Source: Lutjanus erythropterus
Taxonomy: Eukaryota > Chordata > Actinopteri > Lutjaniformes > Lutjanidae
Direction of reading: 5' to 3'
Length of the DNA stretch: 64,000 bases
Assembly (NCBI GenBank): GCA_020091685.1
Contig: CM034607.1
Location: 12,037,884-12,101,883, forward strand
Every line of letters begins with the position of its first letter. Position 1 is the first letter of the stretch. The position numbers and the translations under genes are program-made. Positions 1 to 12,249 of this stretch are shown piece after piece. The notes beneath the pieces were generated by a model, which did no database searches, had not been told where the DNA came from, and saw only the letters and a list, made by a program, of their open reading frames with translations.

Positions 1-859
1 TGTTTTCACAGGAAACAAAAAGCACTCTGATTTCTGTTTCATGACAGCTTAAACTTATTTCTTTATTATTATTAGTTATGTAATTAATGTCATCAGAAGA
101 AAAATAAAGATTATTGTTTTAGGAAATTTACAGTTAATTCACATATTGCATGAAACAAAAATAGAAAGAAGACTTGAAGAAATCTGTCTGCTGTCTGTGC
201 GTCTGTCTCCTTCAAAACGACTGACAGAGTGCCTCAACCCCCTGATAGACACCGACAGACACTTTACATTAGGACTAATAAACTCAATCAGGAAATAGTT
301 TCATCTATTACACCTGCATAGGTGGAAATGGGTGCTTTTGACTGAGGTCCCCCAGGACCCCAATAAATTAGTATTTTCAAAAGCACTAATTAAAACAGAA
401 ACAGAAAACAATGATAGAAAATAAACAAACTGATTAGCAAAGTTGAGCAAAATTGCAATGATAGAATAAAGTACCTGTGTGATAAGACAGAGTATAACTC
501 TGGCATCTGCGGGTACCTCAGTAAGTAGGATTAAAGTTACAAAACACATTGTTTTCAACAGCATGAAGGGAAGACTACATGTGATTTAATTTGGACTTTA
601 AGGATTATTATTTTTTGGAGCACAATGCAATACAAGCTCACAACAATAATAATAATTAATACAACAAGAACTAAGCTTTGGCTACACAGTCAAGCAGGAT
701 AAATTTATTGCTGTTTGGTCTTTCCTTTGGATTTGTTGTGAATCGGAAAAATAGAGAATACTTTAAACCTTATCCTTCAAATTCAGTCATGTTGCCCATC
801 TCTGCTTCTGCAGGACGTCTTGAAAAGTTCCTTCTTTTTCCTCTAAGATTTATCTGCTA
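1..859. other. Unannotated AT-rich noncoding sequence
   Basis: No repeat family, RNA gene or credible exon is seen. Open frames of 61-87 codons occur on both strands, as expected by chance in AT-rich DNA. Short AAT runs lie near 646-660. Confidence 0.6.
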
Positions 860-861
860 CT

Positions 862-1275
862 AGTGGCCTTTCTCGGTCTCTCTTGCTCTCTTCTTCTCTC
901 TGCCCTGCGGCCCTTCCCCACGTGGGTCGACATTTCCCAGCAGTGCTTGATGTATATCTGACCTTTGATGTTGTCGCTGCGTGTCCCGCAGCCTGAGGCC
1001 CAATTAAAACTAACAACCCCCGAGGCCCTCCCACCCTCCCTCAAACCCACCCTTTGTTTCTTCCACCTCTTTTTGTCTCACCCATTACTTTTCCTCTCTT
1101 ACACACTTCCTCTCAACTCCTACCCTCTTGCCCTCTTGCCACTGCGCACCTCTGCTTATCCCTCTCCTCCTCATTTATGATTCTACCCTCTCTGTCTTAT
1201 CCTTCATCTCTTTCCTCTCTTATTTGCAGCAGATCTCCAACACGAGAACGCCTGCTTTGCCCTGCAGTCTCATCT
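862..1275 (+). repeat. Polypyrimidine-rich tract
   Basis: The top strand is strongly enriched in C and T for about 400 bases, with many CTCT, CCCTC and TCTT runs and few purine runs. Several overlapping open frames rich in Ser, Leu and Pro fall here and are a by-product of the composition. Such asymmetric tracts can form triplex (H-DNA) or resemble long polypyrimidine tracts before splice acceptors, but no exon follows that I can support. Confidence 0.6.
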
Positions 1276-1399
1276 TCTTTCTCTATTGTCACATGGCAGT
1301 CTATCATTTATGGGCACACGCAGATTCTGATTTCCCTCCCATTTGGGTAATAGTTGTGCTGGAAACCTCAGAACTCCAATTTAAACATATTGCTCATTT

Positions 1400-1620
1400 C
1401 CTCACTTGATACATAGTCCGCTTCATGTGGAGGCAATATCCAGACCTCATTTATTCCATTTAAAGCGCATTCGGTAATTTCAACAAGCACAGATGCTGTA
1501 GAGTCCCACAGCATATTCATTGTGATGACTTATGGATCTAATTAATCAGTTTATGTGAGTGTGATTTTAGCCCCCTGCTTCTCTTGTTGATCAGCTGCCA
1601 TCATCTCTTTTATGGAGAAT
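1400..1620. other. Candidate conserved noncoding segment
   Basis: This is even-composition, non-repetitive DNA with TAATTAATC and ATTCATTGTGATG-type motifs and no open frame or repeat. The texture resembles vertebrate developmental enhancers. This is inference from motif content only; no alignment was possible. Confidence 0.25.
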
Positions 1621-1639
1621 GTCAAAACAAACAGGATAT

Positions 1640-3150
1640 TACAGGCACACGTACTGTATAAGCACTGATAACACAATAACACCATTTATTAAAGAGTGAC
1701 TTACCACTAAATACACTTATCATACTACTACCACTACAGCTACTACTCTCATTTCATGAAGAGCAGACAGGGGTACCAACAGGTATTGTATTGCAGGATA
1801 TTGTAGGGAAACAAATGAATTATGTCATCAGTCAACAATTTTTAATACACCCAGTATCAATATTTTGAGCCATGTCAGATACAATAATTAATATCTTCTT
1901 ATTGTGTTGATTAAAAATGTAATCTGGAATTATGTTTCTGTCAAAATGTATTTGCTTTTGCAGATTAATTATATGTAAACATCATTTGTAGGAGATAGCT
2001 GCTCTACTGGATCTGTTGAAGCCTTGAAACCAGTCCGGATGTAAAGTCAGAGTCACTATAGTCAGTAAAAGAAAAAGATACCTGATGAAAAAGATCTATC
2101 ATTTGAACATTCAAAGTCAAACAAAATGTTTAATAGGGCTGCTCCCTGAAAGTCAAAGATTCTAATCATCAGTTTGACCCCTCAGCCAACTGAAATTATT
2201 CAAGTTGAGGAGTCTTTTTTTTTTTTTTTTTGTCAGTCAGTGTACTTCAGGGGACATTTCAGTCCCCAAAAGCAGCTGCAGAGTGAGTGCTCCTTGCTTT
2301 TTCTCCGGGGCAAAATCATTCCATTACATAAAGTCGCCCTTACTGCTCGGTGAAGACAGCTGCAGACCCAGACCCAGGGCGAGACTGAAGGCTTGAATAT
2401 ACTCCCAAGCGGATGGGTACATGGACAGGTGCGAACATTGGGGGGCTCTGAGTTCATCTGAATTCACATGTACACATAAATCAATCATCCACCTAACATG
2501 CATCCGAACAGACTGAGAGACCGCTGCCCCTACCATCATCTATGTTACTTTTCAAATAATGTCGAGCGGCACAAGTGATGTCTTTATTGTTTTAATTTTC
2601 TGTAATGATTCAAGGGTTGGTTTCCAGTATCTTTCCATGCATACAGTAATGTTACTGCAGCAGTTATTGTCAACATTTCAGCAGCTGAACTAAAAACTGT
2701 AGTTACAAACTTGACAGAACACAGAAGACTGTCCAAGGGAAATAATATTAAATCTTCAAAGAAGTTGCGCTGTTGTGTCATGTGCGTAAATGCACACATC
2801 ATCTCTCTTAGTGGGGAGATGCTTCACCCACAACCCATTCACTGTTAATCAGAATCTTAATTTTTGTGACCTGGCGCACCAGAACCAGGCTTTAATTGTG
2901 GTACCTGTTGTTGTAACTGCCTTCTGCACAACACGTACAGACATGTAGTAGTGAGTGAGAATGAGCCCCGTCAGACTCCGAGGTAACGTTATTTTCTGCC
3001 TTTTACTCAGATGTGGTGAATTTAAAGCTCACAGCAACTTCTGGCTTTAGTGTCAGCAAGAAATGTTTCCAATCTGTCGTTAGCATACTTAACACTCAAA
3101 AGCTCAGAGGGGGTCCGTTTGATTTCTAAAGCATAATGGCCAATATCTAA
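1640..3150. other. Unannotated noncoding sequence
   Basis: It holds a degenerate ACT-triplet patch near 1720-1748 and a T run at 2214-2231. Open frames of 61-76 codons overlap on opposite strands between about 2200 and 2800 and show no domain. Nothing else is recognised. Confidence 0.55.
2214..2231 (+). repeat. Poly-T run (about 18 T)
   Basis: An uninterrupted T run. It could be the reverse-strand poly-A tail of an old retroposed sequence, but no element body is recognised beside it. Confidence 0.8.
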
Positions 3151-3345
3151 TTTAAAGGATCACTGTGGAGTATTTAGTGGCATCTAGCAATGAGCATGCC
3201 TCATTTCATTCTCCACTTCCAAACGCGTAGGAGAATCTTGCGTAAAATGTGAAAGGCCCTATCCAGAGTCAGTATTTGGTTTATCTGTTCCGTGTTACAG
3301 TAGAAACATGGTGGTGCAACATTGCAGACTCAGTGGAAGAGATTC
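3151..3345 (+). repeat. Interspersed repeat family R1, copy 1
   Basis: It begins with a TTTAAAGGA block, then a TATTTAGTGGCATCTAGCA block, then GTAGGAGAATC, and ends near CAGTAGAAACATGGTGG. The same ordered blocks occur at 27231 and 57771 on the same strand. I recognise this family from memory as a very common percomorph repeat inserted near genes; its formal class is uncertain. The copy is truncated compared with the one at 57771. Confidence 0.7.
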
Positions 3346-4683
3346 CATTTCTGCTGTATTCTGCCAGTAAATCTCCATAAATCTGACATACTTTAACATA
3401 AATCTTACACACTTGACCTTTACTGTAATAAGAAGGTAATTTATACAATTTACATGTTGTATTTTTAATATGGTATATGATACAGTCTTCTCTAATATAA
3501 CTTAACATTCAGGCTGAACCCAACACTCTGAGCTGCAAATCAAAAGTTTTATTTTAGACTTTTGGAAACCAGGAATTTCCACATGGGAGCGACTGAATAC
3601 AAGATTACCTCCCACATTTTTGATTCTGGCCAGAGGAGGGCGACTGCTGGCACTGAGCCGACTCTCACAGAGCGTCAGGTCTTCCTCCATCAGGTCCTGA
3701 CCTGCTGTCCGCCTCCCTGTTAAATAATGCATGCAGACTGGTGACCTCCCCGACTCCTCCTGACAGCCATGCTGCTATATCTAGCAATCACTTGTACTTA
3801 CACTCTACATGGTAGGAGAAGGTCAGTGCATATGGCAGCAGACATGTAAATGTGTAGATATACAGATTTGCTGAGGATATAGGTTGTGTAAGAGATATGT
3901 CTTGTGTTGCAAAAGCCAGATGATTCAGACAACTACAGAGACAAAGTGCATAGTGTAGATAGGTGTGCAGTACAGTATGTTAGCAAGTTTCAGACAGACA
4001 GACATTTCTGACTGTTTTATACATGATGACACAAAGAAATTGAGGTTCAGACAGTCTTTATTTCCTGTCTCACTCATACGTTTTTCACTATCTCTCTGCT
4101 TTTTCTTTCTCCACATCTCTTTTTCCCTGGGGACCGGTGTGACTTGAGGTGATTACGACATCGATAGTTCTCCCCACAAAGAAGCTGTCAGACCTGAACA
4201 AAGCACTAATGCTTTTACATGTTTTATCCCCACAATTACCATAGTCATGTATATGAACATGGGCCATACTTCCATTTCACTCTGAAAAGAAGTTGCCTGC
4301 TCTGCAATTTAAAGAGTCTATATGTAGAACTCACCTACTGAAGAGTACAGACCCTGATCCCCCATGGGAATACTTCATACGGTCCAAGGACTTTTGTAAA
4401 AGGCTTCTGCCTTTTTCTATCTATAAAAATGTTTTAATATTACTTAGCAGATTGCACACCCAAAGTAATCCTGAAAAAACGCAAAATGTAAAACCCTAGC
4501 ATTTAAAAATAAGTACAAATAGCCAGTTGGAGCCATAGATGGTATTAAATAGGTTTAAGCCCTATATAATATACTGTCTGTGTGGTTTTGGGTCATGAAA
4601 ATCACCCAACATTAAATCTATGCAAGGTTTGTGGCTGTGTGGCGATATGCAGAACGCAGTATTTATAGCCCATCACCTTAGAA
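3346..4683. other. Unannotated noncoding sequence
   Basis: No repeat or gene is recognised. Open frames of 60-76 codons lie on both strands and overlap one another around 3925-4147, which argues for chance. Confidence 0.55.
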
Positions 4684-5000
4684 CAGAGGTCCCAAAATCT
4701 TTTCCTTTGGAGGACCAAAATTTAAATTTATAGGTGGGCTCTGGGCCAAAAGCAAACACCTTATTGTATTGTATTGTTAAGATGCAAAATGATACTAGGA
4801 TCTCAAGTTAACATAAGTGACTGACTTTCTGCACAGAGTCACTCTACCTGCTATTCTTAGATTATGAAAATACTCAGTAATTAGAGATCTGGCATATGTT
4901 ATAATTTATTGAAATAATTTTTAACATTTTTCCAGTAGAAACATCTGGAAGTCCAAATTCAACCAAATGGCAGGGCCCCCCTTTGTGTAGCCATGCTTTA
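4684..5000 (+). mobile_element. hAT-like transposon fragment (CAGAGGTCCC terminus)
   Basis: It starts with CAGAGGTCCC followed by a CTTTGGAGGACC block, and ends with a GCAGGGCCCCCCTTTG block. This arrangement resembles vertebrate hAT non-autonomous elements whose ends contain CAGnGGTCCCC and 'GGGCC' motifs. No matching 8-bp duplication was found, so the right boundary is approximate and the copy is probably truncated. Confidence 0.45.
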
Positions 5001-5547
5001 GAAGTATCAGGCCACAGCAGTCCAGAAGTTGCTTAGCCTTAGTGTGGTGGCTCATGGGATTGTCAGCTACCCTACGGAGTGTTACAACACACGCTCATTC
5101 ATCTTGCCGTGCTGCATTGTGGGAAGATGCTTTGCGGCACCGGTGGGGGGGTCAGGGGTGATGGATGCCGAAAAACTCTGGGGCTGTCAGAAAAGAGAGG
5201 CGACAATCTGGGCTTTCTGGGCCCGTGTCACAGTGCACCTCCAGGTACGATGGCAAGGGAACAGGGAACGTGTTGTGTTGTGAGGGAGTGTGAAGGCGTC
5301 CCGCTCAAGGGCGAGAGGGGGGACGTCAGCACAGCACTGCTGGCTCCCCTCATGTCTCCTCTGTACCCTTCCTCTATAAAGGATGCAGCACCCCACCAGG
5401 TCTATTTAACAGCCATATTCCAAAAACAGCACAGGAACACGTTGCTATCCTGCACACACACTCACACACAACATAGACAAGCAGATGCAGACACATACAA
5501 AAACACCTACCTGTGTGAACAAGCACATGAATGCAGTCACACACTCT

Positions 5548-5548
<1 letters not shown>
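5001..5548. other. Noncoding sequence before the AC repeat
   Basis: Open frames of 84 and 156 codons overlap in different frames here. The longer runs into the CA-rich tract at its 3' end and encodes a His/Thr-rich tail, which marks it as artefact. No domain is seen. Confidence 0.5.

Positions 5549-5590
<42 letters not shown>
5549..5590 (+). repeat. (AC)21 microsatellite
   Basis: A perfect AC dinucleotide run of 42 bases, followed shortly by a (CT)n patch at about 5612-5624. The opposite-strand Cys/Val-rich frame here is its translation and not a gene. Confidence 0.97.
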
Positions 5591-5595
<5 letters not shown>

Positions 5596-5886
5596 GCCTG
5601 CAGTTAGTTTCCCTCTCTCTCTCTCCATGTGACCCCTGATGAAGGAGTAGCGGAGTTGTTGGCAGATCTTCATTGACATTCAGGATAGTGTGTGTGTGGG
5701 TGAGCGTGAAGCAATCTAACTACAGACAACCCTTACACATTCACTGGTGGCCAGATTGACTTGGTATTCCTCATGGCACCACTCCTAAACCACTTACTCA
5801 CATTAGCAATGCTAATGCAGGGAGGTGTAGGGAGACGGATTCATCATATACACCACCAGCCCCAACACCAACACCACCCCCCCAGC

Positions 5887-5945
5887 TGTGTGTGTGTGTG
5901 TGTGTGTCTCCCGCACACACACATACACACAAACCCACACACATT
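5887..5945. repeat. Facing (TG)n and (CA)n tracts
   Basis: A (TG)10 run at 5887-5907 is followed after about 8 bases by an impure CA tract to 5945. The two are reverse complements, so the single strand can fold into a dinucleotide hairpin. Frames on both strands are repeat translations. Confidence 0.9.
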
Positions 5946-6188
5946 TATGCCAGTAGTGGCACTGACTGTCATCTGCCCAACGAGGAGGTAAACAACTATG
6001 TGATAAGTGGATTCCAAATGTTTTTGAGTTATAAGGCGGAGACAGATAAGACGTGACGGATGGGCTGTTACCACAATGAACTCTAAATGACTGATGTGGC
6101 GGTCACCGTATGTTTCTCTTTTATACAGTATCTAAAGATGCTGGGGCTGTCTAGGACAATTTGATACATATCTACAACATAGATACAC

Positions 6189-6296
6189 GGTGTGCAAAGA
6201 CTCTCAGTCATCCAGGTCATGGTATTCTCTTCAGACCTGAAGAAGCATTATGGGTCAGAAGTGAAACATCTTCAGAATCATCAAGCAAATACAGTG
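6189..6296 (+). repeat. Interspersed repeat fragment with CCTGAAGAAG...GTGAAAC motif
   Basis: It contains AGTCATCCAGGTCATGGTAT, then CAGACCTGAAGAAGC, then AGAAGTGAAACATCTTCAG. I recognise this block order from memory as a dispersed teleost sequence attached to retroelements; I cannot name the family. CTTCAGACCTGAAG is a short palindrome inside it. Confidence 0.6.
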
Positions 6297-6825
6297 CTAG
6301 CTGATCTGAAGATGATTTAGTGTAATAGTCTGACATTTTTTTTTTACCAATTTTGAGTAACTAAATAACAAAAAGTAACATTTTTATTAAGAAGGCTAAA
6401 CCAGTGACACACTGTCAAAGGAAGTGCTACCAACTGGTTGATTCCCTCTGTTCTCAATCCATGTCAACCATTAAAACTTTGTATTTCAATGCGGCCCTAA
6501 ATGGGTGCATGTCATTGTAAGTGAAATAAGTTATGACTTCAGTTATTATCTTAATACAGGAGGAATCCAGAGCCAAGTATTAGAAATGGTATTAGCTGGT
6601 AATGCTAATGTTACTCATGTTACTTGCTAGTTTTAGCCTGGTTCATGGTGCCTTGGAAATATTTTATAGTTAAACCAGTCCGGTTTCAGGGTAGACCTTT
6701 TTTAGCAAGTGGCTGGCTCAAAGTTGGTAGCAACTAGCAGAAAGGTGGGCAGCACAAAATGACACATAACATCATAAGGAGATCATATATTTGATGATTT
6801 TGACACAATTTGGTTTGGATCATAA
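6297..6825. other. Unannotated noncoding sequence
   Basis: Low-complexity T run near 6337-6346; otherwise unremarkable. No gene or repeat recognised. Confidence 0.5.
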
Positions 6826-7020
6826 ATACAAATGGATGACGGGCTCCACTTCCTTCCATTGTACCATACTGAAGCCAAAATATCCCTGATACAAGCTTGT
6901 GTGGCCCATGTCTGACCTATTAACACTGGGGAGGCAGGATTTATGACCTATACTGCAGCCAGCTGGGGCTGAGTGAGATGCTTTGGCTTCATTTTTTGGG
7001 GAACTCTCATTATGTCAATT
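6826..7020 (+). repeat. Interspersed repeat fragment (GAAGCCAAAATATCCC motif)
   Basis: The blocks CTCCACTTCCTTCCATTGTA, GAAGCCAAAATATCCC, AGCCAGCTGGGGCTGAG and GCTTTGGCTTCATTTTTTGG appear in the order I recall from an abundant percomorph repeat. Only one copy lies in this window, so the call rests on memory rather than internal comparison. Confidence 0.5.
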
Positions 7021-7119
7021 TCTAATATATGTCAATGATTTGGATCAGTAATTGACCCTTCCTGAGTCCTGCCCCTTTTACTCTCTGCTCAGTTGAGCAA
7101 ACGTGATATGTTGGTCACT

Positions 7120-8058
7120 CAGGGTGGGCAATACAGCAAAATTTGGTTTCGATCTGATACCATATAATTCAGGGCCAGAATCGCCAATAAGTGGCTTATG
7201 TACTTTCATGTAGCAGTGTGTTATTATTTATGAATTGAATGCATCATCAGTCAGCCAAATATGGCAAATATAGGAATCCTATACCTTTCACTGTTACACT
7301 AAAAGGTTATTTTATTCAGCCATTTTCATATTTCAGCTTTGTTCTATATTCATCGTGCTTTCAATTCCATGAAAAAAAATAGTTTTAATTGGCTGAATGT
7401 TTGATTTCAATGTCAGAATAATGAATATACTATTTAACTGGTCTGCTAAAATAAGTTATTGATGAACAATCACACTCTGAAAATGTAGCATTAACCATGC
7501 TGAAGATGTGATTTAGCTAAAATATTCATTTAACTACCATATACCTAGATATTCCTGCCTGAGCCTCTGAAAAGACTCCTCTGTCTCTGTGGATGCTGAA
7601 TCATTTCCTCCTCCTTCTTGCTCTTACAGCTCCACATTCTCTTTCTCATGGTGTTTTGTTACGTGTTTGAACAAAGCTGTAGTGAACAACCTTCCTACCA
7701 CACACATTTTCATTCATAGCTGTGAAAAGTTTCCAAGTGAAGCTCCTCTTTCGTTCAATCATCACTATGTGTTGGATTAAACTGGTCGGGGTGTGCACCA
7801 CGGTGCATTGCGTGTGCACACGTGTGCTGTTTGAGTCCACACTGACGCAGACAGCACTGCAGGAACAAAAAACACATATACTACACAACTGAACATTGTC
7901 TTCACAGACAGTTCTGCTCTTTGATGCAATAAAAACAGTAAAACATAAAGGAAAGTTAGTGAAACTGATCCTTTCTTTGGTATCAATCCTATTGACGCCA
8001 GAATTGATCTTCCAAAACAAGACACATTGATATTTTGGGATCAATCCACCCACCCCTA
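7120..8058. mobile_element. Non-autonomous hAT-like element (CAGGGTGGG ends)
   Basis: The left end CAGGGTGGGCAATAC faces a right end whose reverse complement reads TAGGGGTGGGTGGATTGAT. A subterminal GCCAGAATCG near 7180 is mirrored by CGCCAGAATTG near 7996, so the homology between arms extends about 70 bases. No 8-bp duplication is visible at these limits. The 156-codon minus-strand frame at 7646-8116 crosses the right terminus and has no transposase motif, so it is judged spurious. Confidence 0.55.
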
Positions 8059-8536
8059 CATTCTTTTTCCTGTAAAAGCCACATATAGACCAGGCCATTA
8101 GCAAACACCAAAACACTAGCTACTTCGCTCACTAATGATAGATGTAGGTTACCTAGGGTTTTGCTAACATTAGTTAACTTATTATGTCAATATATATCAC
8201 TTTTACAGGACCCCCAGCAATGTCTTTCAACCATCTTCAAAATTTCTTTTCAACATGTACAAGTCGAGCACATAGAGGAAACATGAAAGGAGAAATCTGA
8301 CCGAGACATCAAGCTTGCTCAGCTGTCATTGGAGCACAGAATAAAAAGGAAGCCATATGTGTTGTTCTTGTTTAGTTTTCCCAATGTATCAGTTCTTTAC
8401 CCTCCTAGCAGATACCCGTCTTTACAGTGTAACTTATAATCCTGACTAAATATCTCTTTTGCATCTTCTATACAATGTTATAACACAGTGAATCAATGGT
8501 TTACTGTGTTTCCAGTGTGTGTAAGTTAGGTGTAGT
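8059..8536. other. Unannotated noncoding sequence
   Basis: AT-rich with no repeat or gene recognised. It runs into the TG tract that follows. Confidence 0.5.
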
Positions 8537-8577
8537 TGTGTGTGTGTGTGTGTGTGAGTGTGTGTGTGTGTGTGTGT
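8537..8577 (+). repeat. (TG)n microsatellite, one interruption
   Basis: A TG run of about 40 bases broken once by GAG near 8556-8558, and followed by a G-rich patch. Confidence 0.95.
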
Positions 8578-8639
8578 CTGTGGGGGAGGGGGGCGCAGCA
8601 CACTGGGTACCTCTTGAGAAAAGTTGAGCTCACTTCTTC

Positions 8640-9480
8640 ATTTTCGAATGTTACACTGTAAGATATCATTGGTAATTTAGTTCACATTAAGCGAGCATTT
8701 TTCATGAAGCTTGGCAGATGAGCTCCCTTTTCGAAACAAAATGTGAAATGTCACAAGCACACAGATGTCAGGAATGTGCAATTACTTCCAGGCCCTCCAC
8801 GCACAGGAGAATTGAATATTGCACATTGAAATTCAGCCAGGAGAGTGACCTCTGTCATCAGATGCAGTGTGATTTGTCTAATTTCCCAGTTTCTTAACAA
8901 AACTCACAGCACTACCTACAGCCTTCCTACAGAGTATGGTATTATTATGCGCCTGGCAGACATTGAGCCTAATTCACTGTATTTGAGATGGCAGGAACAG
9001 TCCCAGCATGGCCACTTTGACGAATAATTTGACAAATGATATTACAATCTCAATAATAGAAGAAATGTCCAAAGTCAAATACTTGAACAAATCCAGTCTC
9101 CTAATAGGTCATTGGTAATGATTTCTTATTCCAAATTATAGTCATTTACACGGTTCAGTAATGAGGCTTTATTCTAAATTATTCAAAAAATTGAGGTTCA
9201 GCATGTACTTTTCAAAGTCAACTGCAAGGCATCATTATAAAATGACAAATAAGCCAAAAGACTAAAAGCACATGGTAATTACAGAACACGTGTTACATTT
9301 GATCACAGTATGATTATTTAATTATCCTTCACAGCCGTAATTTTAGCCCGAATTTCCACCTGTAATTTAACTTGAGTCATGATCACGCCATTTGTCTCGC
9401 ATTAACCTGCTCTTGGGGGGATTACGTCAGAGACCGGTGTACGAACATGACATTTACCTTATGCACCATGTACGACAAGT
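8640..9480. other. Candidate conserved noncoding block
   Basis: About 840 bases without repeats, with many ATTA/TAAT cores (GGTAATTTAG, GGTAATTACAG, TTTAATTATCC), a CACGTG-like ACACGTGTT near 9287 and a TGACTTTG-like AAAGTCAAC near 9216. It has the balanced texture typical of developmental enhancers. No exon is supported. This is inference from composition and motifs only. Confidence 0.3.
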
Positions 9481-10574
9481 CCCATGCAATATCTTATAAA
9501 AGAAATATGACAAATGTGGCTCTTTCTCTCTCATGCCCCCCCCTCCCTATCCCCGCATTGAAATCATGTAACCAGAATGTCTACCCTCATTTTCACATCC
9601 TTCCTTTTTTGTTACATTACTCTATGGCATCTTGCTGCTTTGAAATCCTGAGGTGAAAAAAAAAAACACCTTTGATGTTCCATTGCGAAAAAAACTTCAA
9701 AGCGGAGTGCTGCTGTAATTGACCTTGAAGTAATTAGGTGGTGAATTGTTGATCCCGACATCAGTTTTTACAGTATGAAGTCCTGCTGGTTAATGCGAGT
9801 TCAGAGCTGCACTGCACGACTGCAGTCACATGGACTCTGTCATTAAGGGTCAGGAGACAAATACTCTTTTATCTCTGTACACATGTTAACTCAAAGGCAT
9901 ACAGTATGGACATGAAGATGTGTGTACTCATATATATATATATATAGAATCAGTAAACCATGTCTGAGTTAATGTGCATGTGTGTGTCTGTGAGTCTGTG
10001 TGCGTGTGTGTGTGTATGTGTGCACGGTGCTTTGAAAGTGCTGCTCCTATTGAAGTGGCCTCAGTGTCACTAATGAACCTTCAGGCACAGTGACAGCAAC
10101 GAGGGCCAAAGATATTATGTATGTGTGCATGGGTGTGTGTGGGTGGGTGGCTCATGCGTGTCCACAAGTAGCGCACACAGATTTGTGTGCGCATGTGTTT
10201 GTGTATCTGTGTGTGTGTGTGTGTGTGTGTCAGTGATATCTTGTGTGGCCAGTGGGGCTGAGGAGGCTGCAAGCCGGCGATAGCACTGGCCTCTGTTGTG
10301 CTCCAGCTAATCTACTGAACTGCAAGGCACAGGGGGGGTCAAGGAGAGGCCTCGTCCTCTCAGGGAGCTCGGCCCAGCAAACTAAAACACACTCCCCGGC
10401 TTTGTCTACTCCTCCTCCTCCTCTTCCTCCAGCACCGTGGAACAAAACTCAGGTGATATGATCCCAGGAAGTCCGTCCTGTTGGTTTTCTCACTTCCAGT
10501 GTGCTGCCTTAAAGGAAGGAGCGGGGAAAAGTAAGAGCTGTATGCGGTGTGAAGGGAAAGTGGTGCGGTATGAG
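9481..10574. other. Noncoding sequence with degenerate TG repeats
   Basis: It contains a TA run at 9930-9946, an impure TG tract at 9973-10023, another at about 10119-10208, and a moderately GC-rich segment at 10240-10460. Frames of 71-77 codons overlap on both strands in the GC-rich part, which is expected there by chance. Confidence 0.55.
10209..10230 (+). repeat. (TG)11 microsatellite
   Basis: A clean TG run at the end of a longer degenerate TG-rich area. Confidence 0.95.
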
Positions 10575-11880
10575 CAGGGCTGGGGAGTAACAAAATGAGT
10601 AACTTTATTCTGTTGTAGTTTAAATTAGTGGTGTTCTACAGTAAAGGCCCAAACACACTAAAAGCATGTGATGTACACATTTTGAAGTACACCTATTGTT
10701 TCAAATGGCCAAACACACACCAAAAGCGCTATGAGGTGCATCAAACTGAGCTGACACCCTTCTCTGACCTTGCTGACATTTTGGAGTGTAAAATCAAGAC
10801 AAAGCTTTGTTTTTCTTGCTGCTGCCGTGTCTGTTTAGGGAGAACTAAAAGGAATAAAAAAGGCAAGGATGCAAGAAGTGGTTGCTCATAGGGCTGCAGC
10901 ACCATCTAAACAAGGTAAAAAAATATATAAGTGTTATTGGACTCATAACAGAGAAAGAGGAAACATGCAAATATATACAGTGTCAACGCGGTATGAGAAC
11001 TTTTCATCCTGTGGTTTATCAGTGAAATATGAACTACACTGCAGACTGCAGGCTCTGTTAACAGTGACAAACAGTCCCAGATCTTCAGTATATACACTGA
11101 AATGTCTGTCACTGCACTGCATTATTATAAACTGTCCAGGTGTCTTTGTCTCGCTTTTCATCCCGTGTGCTGGTCTACATGTGTAGCATGACCATGTGTG
11201 CATGTTAAAGCATGCACACACATGGTCAAGAAGGCTGCAACATTACGGTTCAGTGAAAGTTCAGCTTGTCCTCAACCAAGCTGCTTTTTGATCACAGGAC
11301 TCCACGACTAAAGAAGCACCTTGAGGTAACTTTAAGTTCTGTTTTTTGTCATGGTATTTCGCTCTGTGATGCTAATGAGGCTCTGACATTAGGGACATGG
11401 GATGTTGTACGCTGTATAGATTGTAAAAGTGCTGGAGGCAAACTCTGGTTTGTAATTTTGGGCTATAGATGAGTAAAATTTGACTTGATTTGCTCTTTAA
11501 TTTGGCCAGCTATCATTAGCAAGCTAGTTAGCTTGGCCGAATGCTGATATGCATCACTAAGTAGCCACAAATACAATCTGTTTATTCAGCACATGATTCA
11601 TCTTATATTCTTTGCACGTGTGTAACATGCAAAAGTTTCTCTATGCAACCTCATCAGAACAGTGAAGGAATCTCTCAGTGAGGTCATTCCCAAAAGCAGG
11701 TGTTAACTACATTCAGAATGACCCAGATAAATGGGCTCAGGAAGACGAGTTTTAAGTTTTTCAAAAGTAATTAAATAAAAAGTATTTAGTAGATGCTACG
11801 TGAGGACGTTACAAATTACATTTCAGGACATATATTGGGCAATCTGTAGTGGAATACATTTTAAAACCCTCCCAACAGTG
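10575..11880. mobile_element. hAT-like element (GGGCTGGGGAGTAAC ends)
   Basis: The left end CAGGGCTGGGGAGTAAC, with a subterminal TATTCTGTTGTAG, faces a right end whose reverse complement begins CACTGTTGGGAGGG and continues to TGTATTCCACTACAG. Both the terminus and the subterminal block are therefore mirrored. The flanking octamers GGTATGAG and AGCATCAG agree at 5 of 8 positions, two of the differences being transitions, which suggests an old 8-bp duplication. No transposase frame is intact; frames of 72-105 codons inside overlap on both strands. Confidence 0.6.
11190..11227. repeat. Near-perfect hairpin (GACCATGTGTGCATG arms)
   Basis: The left arm 11190-11204 pairs with 11211-11227 around a TTAAAG loop, with one extra dinucleotide in the right arm. 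It lies inside the element at 10575-11880. Confidence 0.9.
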
Positions 11881-12249
11881 AGCATCAGTCTCTCTGTTCT
11901 GTATTTTTAATATTTGTTAGTGTAAGTGATTAAGGGTTTTATTTTTCCCTACTCTTGATTCTTGCAAAGCTATCCAAAAGAAGAAAAGTTAAAGCTGGAG
12001 GTTTGGTTTTAGCTGGATTAAGCTATTGCACTTGCAAATCCTGAGTGATTAGGAGGTAAACAATACAAGCCCCACGTTTGCTTTTAATAAAATGTGGGAC
12101 TGATTAGATAAATGAAATGTACCATTTGTTCTTTTTTAAATTCAAACTGTCACTTTCTTGTAATGCCCAAGGCTTAAAACTAATCTTCAATCTTCTCTAA
12201 TATTGATAAAGATCATTATGATCTGAATCCTTCAAATTCCTGAACTAAT
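11881..12249. other. Unannotated AT-rich spacer
   Basis: Sequence between two hAT-like elements. Nothing recognised. Confidence 0.5.

Noticed and set aside
5079-5549. 156-codon plus-strand open frame
   Set aside because: It overlaps another frame, ends in CA-repeat translation and has no domain.
7646-8116. 156-codon minus-strand open frame
   Set aside because: It crosses the right terminus of a transposon remnant, shows no transposase motif and overlaps an 82-codon frame in another register.
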